Below are positions 50,106-60,002 of a DNA stretch of 64,000 bases, in pieces. Origin of the DNA: Branchiostoma lanceolatum (Eukaryota; Chordata; Leptocardii; Amphioxiformes; Branchiostomatidae); contig NC_089724.1 of NCBI RefSeq assembly GCF_035083965.1, forward strand, positions 11,216,910 through 11,280,909, in the 5' to 3' direction. Made by a program: the position numbers and the translations under genes. The number at the start of each line of letters is the position of its first letter. Position 1 is the stretch's first letter. Under the pieces are notes generated by a model. That model worked only from the letters and a program-made list of their open reading frames with translations. It did no database searches and had not been told where the DNA came from.

Positions 50106-53100
50106 ATGGACCACGTAAAGAACATGGTCCAGGCCGCCATGATTGGAGAGACACAAGCGGTGCAACTTTGCCTCGGTACGTTCAAGAAGGTTATGTTTTC
50201 GGTTGTACGATTGAGGACGGGTGGTGGTTGGATAGGTGACTCGGGTCAGTGGATGTGTTTGTTACCTTCGCCAAGAAGATTATGGTTTCGCCGTCGTTTG
50301 TGTGTTGGTCTGTTTATGGATAGCATAACTCGAGAAGCTGCGGATGGATCCTTATGATATGTTGTAAGTGGTTAGGAGTCGGGAAAACGAAGGTCAAGTT
50401 CCATAATCTGCTCCCTAGCTAGCGGCTTTCTACGCTGCTGCAGCAGAATTTCCGGTTTTCATATCTCTTGTTATGGACAAGCTGCGGTCGTAAGTTTTGG
50501 ACGGTAGATAGCTCTTGGGGCAGAGTGTAAGTGTAGGTTTGGGCACCTTAGGGGAGTTGGAAGTACAGGGATCAGGTATATGTGTATATATATGTACATG
50601 TATATATATGTATATGTATATATATTATGATAAGAGGCTAGTTATCACAATCAGGATTTATTTGCATGAGTAAATTATATGTAGCCACGAAAGAGAGGAA
50701 CAACGTGATTATGAAGATCTTATTTGCATAATCTCTTTTTTAATACATGTTGTGCAGCTATTACGTATTGTAGCATTTCACCGAGCTACTTTCATTGATC
50801 GATGTGCTTGGTCTAGTCGCTTTAAGACTGAATCAAGTTAAGGTACCTTGTATTTTTCTAGACAAAGGTGTAGATATCAACGCCTCCTGGAACAACCGCA
50901 CGGCCCTGGGGGCCGCCTGCAGAGAGAAAAAAGTAGACACTGTCAAGTTCCTACTGTCGTGCGGAGCAGATGTCAATCATACACCAGGTGGGCATTGTTT
51001 TAATGTTTTGATTCGCCATCCTCTGACGCAGTGTCAGTTTAACCATTGAATTCACGTTTATTTAGCATGAACCTAGAAACTGGTCCGTTTGGTTGTAGAT
51101 AGCTCTTTGGACAGAGAGTAAGTGGTATAGGTTTTGGCCCCTTAGCGGCTTTTTTGGAACTGCAGGAGCAGGTTTTGCTTCAGACTTTGAAAGGGAATAA
51201 CTCAAGTAGGGGTTGATGGATGGTCATGATTTTTGGTAAGTAGATAGCTTGAGTGATGATGTACATGATTAGATACTTATTATGCAAATCGGTATCTAAT
51301 TTGGATAATCAATGAAGAAATTTTATTCGTCCGTCAAATTCCATGATAGGGCTCTCAAACATGTGACATATGTAACTGAGGAACAGAGAAATATTAATAG
51401 ATATCAACTATGCAAATGAAGACCTCATTTGCATAATTAATGAGAAAATACTATGGAAAATACAAGATGGGCTTGATGGATGGTCATGATTTTTGGTATG
51501 TATATAGCTTACGTGATGCTTTGTATGATTAGACGACAATTATGCAAATAAGATTCTAATTTGCATAATTGATTAGGATATTCTAAAAACTCGCTGTAAT
51601 CTATGATATTATTGAAATATGACATTTGTAAGAGAGAGAGAGGAATGTTGATAGATAGAAAATATGCAAATGAAGGCCTAATTTGCATAATTTATGAGAT
51701 ACAACTATTATGCAATACTGGTAAATGACGGCAATTTCATACTTGTGGCATTTGGAAGTTATGTGAATGTCAATTTCGTTGAATCAAATTATGCTAATAA
51801 GGACCTCATTTGCATAATTGATGATAAACGTTAGCATAATCTTTTTGTTAAGTTCATACTTTGGACAACTTCTGTTATTTGGGTGAGGACGACCAACTGG
51901 TATGATTTATAATTGATGAGAAACACTTCTAATATGTCAGTAACAAAAGGTTAAAATCATTTGGCGAAGGTATGAGGTCGTGGAACTCTAGTTCAATGTG
52001 TTTTAGGTACTTCTAAAACTGTGTCAAGTTTCATCGTAGTGCGACAAGGCTATCGATAGTTACAGGACATAATCATGCATGTATGGAATAATACTTCCTG
52101 GGCCGTCTTACCCAACAGACAAAGTATTGATCATAGCTGCGGAAGAGGGCCAGCCGGACATTGTCAAGTTGCTGCTATCACACGGTGCAGACGTCAACAT
52201 TACCGACAGGTGGCGCTACTCTGCGCTTCTCTCAGCAGCCTCCAAGGGGCATGTGGCATGTCAGGAAATCCTTATAGGTTGGAATGCTTCTTCCTTACAT
52301 TCTAGTAATTTCTGTGTCGAGCACTAGAGCCTGAATTCTTACCTCCGTGAAAACTTGAGGTATCGTGTTTGTTGCATCTGTCTGCATGTGTTTCTACAAA
52401 TGTGTGGTTAGCATATCTTTTAACCTCTGGATAGATTGTGCGATGATATTTGGGATGTGGGATTGTATGAAAGGAACTAAACCCTTCGCCAGTGTTTGAA
52501 TTTACGCGTTGTATCCAAATGTCTGACAGATATAGACAGTGTACGTTATCAGGTGATGATGGGAGTACCCAGCGTATAAGATATACCTAGGCATAATTAT
52601 AGGAGCAAGTGTAACAGGGTTAGAATGAATGAATGAATGAATGAACTGTGCTTGACAGTTTTATATCGTATAATACATGTAGATGACAGGGAAACATTAA
52701 ACAATTCTTTCATCAGAAAACGAGGCGAACGTTGACCAGACGGGGATCGACATGGCGTCTGCCCTCCACTGCGTCACGGGGGAGGAGCTAACCATGAAGG
52801 ACGCCGATCCTTACCGCATCAACACTGAGGTACGACTAGATGCAGAAATGTTTGAGGGGGTTTGTGTTCGTGGTTTTCACGGTGAAGTCTTCAGCGCGAA
52901 CTTAGAACCACCGCGAAACTTTTGCACACCTATGACTGTAGCGCTACTATTGATTCAAACGCAAACTTAAAACCACCGCAAACACTCCATTTTCTCCCTA
53001 CCGCGAAATACACGCATGCATTTCATTGTCTACTTTTATTTGCTTCTCTGCAGGACTCTCTGCGACTCTGTAGGTCCCTCCTGCAGGCCGGTGCCAACCC

Positions 53101-53407
53101 GACTATTGGAGTTAGCGCAAGGGGGACTCCACTCCATGTTGCCGCTCGGAGTGACCATGTAGAACTTACAAGACTTCTGCTAGAAGCCGGGGCAGACATG
53201 AATGCCGTCGACTCTCTGAAGAAGAAACCGGTGGATCTCGCTCCGGTCGACAGTGCCACGAAAGCCTTACTGCTCAGCCCCAGCCCGCTGACGCTGTGTC
53301 AGCTGTGCCGACTGGTCGTGTGGAGCAGCCTCGGGAAAGAACGACTACATGCTGTAGACAGGCTGAGAATCCCCTCAGCACATAAGACTTTCCTCAAGTT
53401 TGTCTGA
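50106..53407 (+). CDS. Ankyrin repeat and SOCS box protein, copy 2
   Basis: Exons 50106-50175, 50862-50987, 52119-52277, 52717-52829 and 53054-53407; 822 nt, 273 aa. Domain plan as in copy 1: ankyrin repeats, then a SOCS box with TLCQLCRLVV and LRIPSAHKTFLKFV. Two structural differences: exon 3 starts after a different acceptor (CCCAACAG) so GGRPTQAAL is replaced by DKVL, five residues shorter; and exon 5 lacks one residue (TIGVSARG versus NIGDGGARG). All frames are intact, so it looks functional. Intron 2 is longer and full of ATGCAAAT palindromes. The exon 3 change alters the start of an ankyrin repeat and could affect substrate choice, which is inference. Confidence 0.92.
50580..50625. repeat. 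(TATATG)n-like microsatellite
   Basis: A short alternating TATATGTA tract in intron 1 of ASB copy 2, absent at the matching place in copy 1. Confidence 0.8.
51270..51835. repeat. Cluster of ATGCAAAT/ATTTGCAT palindromes in ASB copy 2 intron 2
   Basis: Five loose ~40-bp units spaced about 100-150 bp apart have the form ATGCAAAT ... ATTTGCAT AATTnATGAG. Each half is the octamer bound by POU factors. The surrounding sequence (GGATGGTCATGATTTTTGGTA) repeats too, so this is a diverged tandem or dispersed family. Fewer, weaker units occur at about 41640-41750 in copy 1. Confidence 0.7.
52836..53015. mobile_element. TTCGCGGT-type element in ASB copy 2 intron 4
   Basis: Matches the insertion in copy 1 intron 4 at the same distance from the exon (ACTAGATGCAGAAATG start, CTATGACTGTAGCGCTACTA core). 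It was therefore present before the duplication. Confidence 0.65.
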
Positions 53408-53539
53408 AAATTATATTTTTGAAAATTGCCACAGGACTTTCTTTTTCTTCCATTTCTACAGAGAAAAGTGAGTGTTGTAAATTGATAGTGAAATAAAATG
53501 AATAATTCCTGAAATGTAGTCAAGCTTAGATATATGTGG

Positions 53540-54960
53540 TAACCTTGCTGATGTGTTAGAATGTGTGCAGCACAAGGGACAGGTATGGTTGTCTGTGAGA
53601 TTGTTGTGCAGCACCCGGGACAGGCACCGTTGTGTTTGGGAAGGTGTTCAGCACCAGGGCCAGCAATGTTTCTGTATCAAGGTTTTCAGCACCAGGGATA
53701 GGTATGGTTCTGTGTGAGAAGGTGTTCAGCACCAAGGACAGGTATGGTTGTGTGTAAGAAGGCGTTTAGCACCAGGGACAGACGTGTTGTATGTGTTAGA
53801 AGGTCTTCAGCACAAGAGACAGACATGTTTTATGCGTTAGACGGTATAAAGCACAAGAGACAGGCATGGTTGTGTGTGAGAAGGTGTTAAGCACCAGAGA
53901 CAGGCATGGTTGTGTGTGAGAAGGTGTTAAGCACCAGGGACAGGTATGGTTGTGTGTGAGAAGGTGTTAAGCACCAGGGACAGGTATGGTTGTGTGTCAG
54001 AAGGTGTTAAGCACAAGGGACAGGCATATTTCTGTAAGAAGGTTTTCAGCACCAGGGACAGGCATGGTTGTGTGTGAGAAGGTGTTCGGCACTATTTTGG
54101 TGTATGAGAAGGTGTTCAGCACCGGGGAAAGGAATGTTTGTATGTAAGAAGGTGTTAAGCACCAGGGAAAGGAATGTTTGTGTGTAAAAAGGTGTTCAGT
54201 ACCAGGGACAGGCATGTTTGTGTGTGAGAAGGTGTTCAGCACCGGGGAAAGGAATGGTTGTGTGTAAGAAGGTATTCTTCTGCGCCAGGGACAGGCATGG
54301 TTGTGTGTGAGAAGGTTTTCAGGGACAGGCATGTTTGTGTGTGAGAAGGTGTTCAGCACCGGGGAAAGGAATGGTTGTGTGTAAGAAGGTATTCTTCTGC
54401 GCCAGGGACAGGCATGGTTGTGTGTGAGAAGGTTTTCAGGGACAGGCATGTTTGTGTGTGAGAAGGTGTTCAGCACCGGGGAAAGGAATGGTTGTGTGTA
54501 AGAAGGTATTCTTCTGCGCCAGGGACAGGCATGGTTGTGTGTGAGAAGGTTTTCAGGGACAGGCATGTTTGTGTGTGAGAAGGTGTTCAGCACCGGGGAA
54601 AGGAATGGTTGTGTGTAAGAAGGTATTCTTCTGCGCCAGGGACAGGCATGGTTGTGTGTGAGAAGGTTTTCAGGGACAGGCATGGTTGTGTGTGAGAAGG
54701 TGTTCAGCACCGGGGAAAGGAATGGTTGTGTGTAAGAAGGTATTCTTCTGCGCCAGGGACAGGCATGGTTGTGTGTGAGAAGGTTTTCAGCGCCAGGGAC
54801 AGGCATGGTTGTGTGTGAGAAGGTGTTCAGCACTAGGGACAGGTTTGTTTGTGTGTTAGACGGTGTTCAGCACCGGGGAAAGGAATGTTTGTGTGTAAGA
54901 AGGTGTTCTGCACCAGGGCCAGGAATGGTTGCGTTTGATGGTATTCAGGGGCTGGCATGG
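53540..54960. repeat. Minisatellite with 117-bp higher-order repeat downstream of ASB copy 2
   Basis: About 1.4 kb of ~38-39-bp units (GAGAAGGTGTTCAGCACC, GGGACAGGCATGGTTGTG). Within it, three-unit blocks repeat exactly every 117 bp: GGAATGGTTGTGTGTAAG starts at 54251, 54368, 54485, 54602 and 54719. As 117 is three times 39, a 278-codon frame stays open on the minus strand (53997-54833). It is repeat-derived, with no domain or splice support. Confidence 0.93.
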
Positions 54961-54961
54961 C

Positions 54962-56276
54962 ATGTTGTGTAATTTAGTCTTAGTCAAACCCTGTAAAAAA
55001 ACAAATCACCACAAGGGTTTTCACAATTACACACTGAAGCATAGGTAAACTAAAGACACTTAAATGGCACACTGGCCATAAAACGTATATTTTACTGGAG
55101 ATGACGCGCAAGATTAACCTTTAAAACACTAGAAAGCTACAACTGATTGTTCTATGCAACAATCCGTGTATGTTCTGTTCGAGTTTTAAGCCAATGGTAG
55201 TTACGATAGAAAAAACATGTATAGATTGTACGTATTGAAGTGAAACTTGAACACAGCATAGAACTTCAGGAACATTTGAGATAAGTCTCAATTCTTTAAG
55301 TGTTGGTTTGTGTAGAAAAGTTGAGTCTCTATTTATAACCTATATATAACAGATTATGTCGTAACTGCAGTTTTCTTGAAGAATGCTAGAACTCTCTTTT
55401 AATTGCTCGCTTTGTTGTCACCCAAACCTTAACGCATTGGTTCCTCAACATTACATGTTTTATCAAAGACATGCCATTTGTGTCAAATTTATGAAGAGGG
55501 GGGAAGTACATCATGCAGGAAACCCCTTTACGAACCTCTTTTCCTCAAGGAACTCTGGGAAAAGCGGTCCTGACCTGTTGCCCTCCGACCGCCGACTATC
55601 TTTAGTCATCAGCAAATATAGACAGACACCAAAATAAACAACTGCGAAAGGATACAACACGCCATATCTTATAAACCCAGTCGGGGTTACACTACATATG
55701 TCCAGCCAAACTCCTAGGTACTTCAATGGCAAAGGAAGGTTTTGGTATAGTTGTATACTACCGTCAGTTCATAATGTGCTGCTGTCATTTCCGCACCAGG
55801 ACCCAGAGTCCCATCCAGCCAACCGCCTGCATGGTCGATTTTACGTCGCTGACCCCGGCTAACCTTTTCAACAACATGATACCCCCAATACCACTGAACA
55901 TGCATACGTGACTTGACACTTTCAAAATGCTGCAGTAAAAATGTATCGGATAACCAATTAAGCACTTGTCACTGAGCTCAGACGGCAGTTAACGTTAGGG
56001 CTTTCGATCGCCTGGCGTGCCTGTCAATCATTGGGTCAGTTTGTTGATTGGTGAAAAAAAAAGACACTGTTTTTTGACTTAGAGTCTCAAATGATGTGAA
56101 TAAAACGGTTTATGACACGACGGAGAGGGGAGCCGAAAATCTTGGGAAATGCAGAAGGCTGAAGCTTGTGAACTTTTAGAATGAGGAAACAGCAAAAAAG
56201 GAAAGAAAGAACGTAGTTACAGACGTGTATGACATTGCTATCATCACGGAGAGAGTTATGGACAGTGAGTGTAAAG
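54962..56276. other. Intergenic, no gene seen
   Basis: No RNA gene or domain-bearing frame. The minus-strand frame at 55511-55732 begins MPLKYLGVWLD, which recalls a motif in LINE reverse transcriptases, but the rest gives no support. Confidence 0.35.
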
Positions 56277-56508
56277 CCCCCCTCTCACTGGACCCGCGGC
56301 ACGCTGGCGGTGTCGCTGCGGCCGATCGAATTGGTAAAGCACTCAACAAATTTCATCGACGAATCTTTTTAAGTTTTGTGTGTTTTGTTCTCTTTTTGGT
56401 CATACTTGTTCGTTTTGTATGATATTCCCATTATAAAGTCAAGGGTAACACAAATCCAGTTTAGGACGCAGCGACGCCGCCAGCGTGCCGCGGGTCAAGT
56501 GAGAGGGG
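56277..56508. mobile_element. 232-bp miniature element with ~42-bp inverted ends
   Basis: Left arm 56277-56320 and right arm 56467-56508 are near-perfect inverted copies: CCCCTCTCACT(G/T)GACCCG, then CGGCACGCTGGCGG and GTCGCTGCG. The arms are GC-rich and the 145-bp centre is AT-rich. There is no coding capacity. The target duplication is unclear. Confidence 0.8.
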
Positions 56509-56509
56509 A

Positions 56510-56885
56510 ACTTAAGTAATCTCTCCCGCGTGTATCTAACAAAGCTTTATGAGTCCATTATCTAATACAGACCCACAGATATTTCCGTCTTCACCTTGTT
56601 TAGTGACCTTAACCTCAGCCCACGTTATCAAATGTCGGCCTTGAATAGAAATGATGTCCTTAGATAATTGCTGTAACTACTAGCTCACACCCTCTGAGCC
56701 CCACGCCTACAAGTTCATTTGCAGTGATTTACACTCTACAACCGTGTATATCCCATGTGTCACCATTGCCGTGTACATGGCAAATCCACAGCAAAGAGGG
56801 AAACATGAGTTCTGCGTTTACTTGCGTGCGCCCTCGATTTTGAACAGGATATATACGCTGTGCATGGAGAAGAAACTAATAAAAA
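56510..56885. other. Intergenic, possible LINE tail
   Basis: No gene. The last 30 bp (GAAGAAACTAATAAAAATACTC) look like the AATAAA-containing 3' tail of a non-LTR element running directly into the (CTCA)n array. Confidence 0.35.
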
Positions 56886-57088
56886 TACTCACTCACTCAC
56901 ACTCACTCATCCACTCACTCACTCATTCGCTTTCACACTCGCTCACTCAACCACTCACCCACCCACTCACTCACTCACTCACACTCACTCACTCACTCAC
57001 TCACTCACTCACTCACTCACTCACTCACTCACTCACTCACTCACTCACTCACTCACTCACTCACTCACTCACTCACTCACTCACTCAC
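56886..57088. repeat. (CTCA)n microsatellite, second locus
   Basis: About 200 bp of CTCA units, nearly pure over the last 130 bp. It is directly preceded by AATAAAAATA, as if seeded from a retroposon tail. Confidence 0.97.
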
Positions 57089-57089
57089 A

Positions 57090-58696
57090 TAGGGCCAGTT
57101 CCCTGAAATTCAAAATAAACACAAGCGTAAAAGAGAATACCTAAAGCATCACATTTTCTCTTTATTGTACCATAAACATGGTAGGTTGTAACGGTACACT
57201 TAAGACGTAGCAGAGAGATGCGTCGGCAAGTGTGTTTACACCCGCCTACACTGGACACTTAACAGTAACCATAAACGATTTGGACTCGGTCTAGCAGCGG
57301 AACAGTTCGGCCATTTAAAGAAAAGTTATCATGTTGTAGGCTGTCGTGTCCAATTGAGTTCTAATGAACATGGCTTCCTTCTCACACATGCAAATAGATG
57401 GGAAGATAATATAAATAGACCATTTGACTGCTGGAGTAAAAGTGACAGACTTGGCGATGGCCATTGCACGATGATAGCATTGTAAAAACGATCCGACATA
57501 CCAATCCAGCAATCTTGTTTGCCATTACTGTTTGGCAGATGCAACGGTATTGTGGTGCCAGTACAAGACTCTGTATGTCGGAGCACACTACGCACGGGTA
57601 CCCAGTTGTCAGGATGGATCACTTTGAACGTGTTATGATCCCTCGTGCAACAACATGCAGTAATTTCGTCTAATTCTGGCACCGATTAAAATAACACTTC
57701 AGTATCACTTCAAGTTCACGGACAGCGCTCTGTCGACATTGATCCGGTCCTCTGGTATCGTGAGGTCTCGCAATGTCTCGCGGGGTCTGAAAGGCTGTCA
57801 GTTCCAATTCACGGACTCATCAGTCTTCTATTCTTCTCCAGTATAAAGAGCCTTGCCAACGAACACAAGACGTCACACCATATCACACTTGATTTAGTCT
57901 AAATCGTCCTCTAAAGAGATGAGATGAAAACAGCTGCGTATGTTAAGGAATACCTGGGGAAGCCGTGGCAATAACTTTGAGTTTGCAAGCACGCGCCGTG
58001 AGAAGCCCACATCTTAACTTGATCAAGTTTAACGACACCCCAGACGCCACTGAGATCCCTCGGGGAAAGACGTCGTAATTTTCCGTCAGAGTTAGTCACT
58101 TCTTCGTGCAACACTCAAAATAATAGTACTTACGTAAAGGTGCACGTACCCCCTGTGAGGGGCGTACGCATAATGATGATAATAAGACGTGAAAAGAAAC
58201 GTCATTCACTCAAAGACTCAGCAGTTGCCTAAGGAGAAACAACAGTGGTCATAATGGCTTTATGCCAGGATATCCCATCATGCCCCAGACATTTTTAAAT
58301 GTCATTGTTCACAAAGCGTGATGCATGTCATTCTCTTCCACCAGTAGTAGTCCCCGGATGAGCTGGGAGAACATTGAAAGGGACGGTGTACTTTTAGTGC
58401 TAGGAACTGTGTACTTTTGTAGCGTCAACAAACGAGGGATTCTTCACATTGCCACTAGCTCTCTTTTTAGCGGGAGGGGGTGGTAGAACTTAGATTTCTC
58501 TTGCGCAATCTTGATTTTCAAAGTGCCAAGAATTGCTTTTACCCATCATGTTTGAACGATAGAACCTACGCATGCTCGGGACATATTCCTACCATCAGCA
58601 CCCTACATTTTACCACATTTTGTATTAGTGATGTTTTTATACAACGTGGATAACAACTGATACAGACCCAGGAGGTTATAGAGAGACCTCCTTGTA
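57090..58696. other. Intergenic, no gene seen
   Basis: A 117-codon minus-strand frame (57682-57329) has no recognisable domain or supporting splice pattern. Nothing else is supportable. Confidence 0.4.
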
Positions 58697-58704
58697 CAGA
58701 CAGG

Positions 58705-58799
58705 TAATCTCCAAGCAGATCCACACCGGGCGCGAAAATCGTACATGCTAGCCAGAGAAAGTCCAGTCAGCGAGAGAGGGTGGATCTGCTTGGAGATTA
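58705..58799. mobile_element. hAT-like miniature element, copy D
   Basis: A 95-bp element with perfect 20-bp inverted ends (TAATCTCCAAGCAGATCCAC), flanked by a perfect 8-bp target duplication CAGACAGG (58697-58704 and 58800-58807). Eight-base duplications are the hAT hallmark. The end motif links it to the copies at 20501, 25063 and 27151. Confidence 0.85.
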
Positions 58800-58809
58800 C
58801 AGACAGGGA

Positions 58810-60002
58810 CAATGGACGGATCTATTCTGTTGTTCCCACGTTCCCGTCATGCATTGTTCTTAAGTCATGTCTCAACAGCGGTACTGGTGCCAAGTTCTCG
58901 TCAGCATGGTTCCTTCTAAGACAGGGCTGTAGGCTGTAAATTCTCTGGGCAGACATCACAAGTAGACGATTGTCCCGTGGCCCACGGAGGTAGTGTTTGT
59001 AGGCGTGCGAGGTTTGCAAAAGTTCGTCTGACATCGCCGTGCGAACTTGTGAGACTGGCCCATCTGGAAATGGAGATTTCTGGTTGCCCGGACCGCGGGA
59101 ATGTGCGCTTTTGCCTGTCGCTGCCATTTGTTGGCGTTCTCGTGACAGTCCTGACGGGTAGGGTAACTGAGAACAAACACGGCATTGTGAGAAAGTGGCT
59201 CCTAACACACAAACTACGTATATACGTCGCCTACAATGTGGGTACCAGAAGCAAGCAGGGGCACCTGTCAGCGTAAACTGAGCGGGAAAGGGGTGCAGAA
59301 TTAAAATGGCGCATCACATTCAGATTAAAACACTAGTACTGCGCCTCAGCAAAATAGTATTCGCGGTGGTCTTTAAGTTCGCAGTTGTAAGAAAGGGGTA
59401 GGTGGGCAGAAGACAGAACAAGTATTTTCGCGGTAGTTTTAAGTTTGCGTTGAAGAGGTTACCGCGAAAACCGCGAATATGAAACCACCGCGAAAATGTC
59501 GGGATGAATTTATGTGTGGGTTCGTAAAAAAATTGCCTCAATTACGTCTTCCTCACTTCGCCCCCACCCCTACCCCTTCCGTACTTTCGTTGTCCCACAT
59601 CTACATAGATGAGATCGAGACCCGGTGCTCTGGGGTACCCCAAAGGAGCCCAAGTCTCTGCGTCAGAGGTCCCAGGAATCCCCCGACAGTGAAGTCCGAA
59701 ACTCCGAAGTCTCCCACGAGAGCCTCGCTGCCGAGGTGGTGAAGATAAACACACATGTGGGGTCCGGCATGCGGCCATCCTGACACGAAAGGACCGGCAC
59801 ATTTATCACAGTTGACCACTGACAGGGCGCTTCCCGGGGCGACACAGCCCCTGGCAGTTCAGCCAAGAGCAGGCAGGAAAGCGGACTTGTCGGGCCCAGA
59901 CGGACTTCCCCCCGCGGTAGCGTACTTGTGATGCTGCGCTATCTTAGGTTACACAGTTCGGGCGCTAGCTGCGAGCCAGAAGCGAGGCTCCAGTAAGCAA
60001 GC
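58810..60002. other. Upstream region of the angiopoietin-like gene
   Basis: Contains the TTCGCGGT-type element at about 59335-59500 and GC-rich sequence near 59870-60000. No TATA box stands out. Frames on both strands here lack domain features. Confidence 0.4.
59335..59500. mobile_element. TTCGCGGT-type miniature element, rearranged copy
   Basis: Blocks TATTCGCGGTGGTCTTTAAG, TTTTCGCGGTAGTTTTAAG and the inverted GAAACCACCGCGAAAATGTC mark this as the family of the copy at 37716. Its ends do not form a clean inverted pair. Confidence 0.6.

Noticed and set aside
53997-54833. 278-codon minus-strand open frame with 39-residue repeats
   Set aside because: It lies wholly within a 117-bp higher-order minisatellite; the frame is open because the period is divisible by three. 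No promoter, splice sites or domain.
55511-55965. Minus-strand frames with LKYLGVWLD, considered as a LINE fragment
   Set aside because: One short motif only; flanking residues do not follow reverse-transcriptase sequence and no 3' tail is seen.
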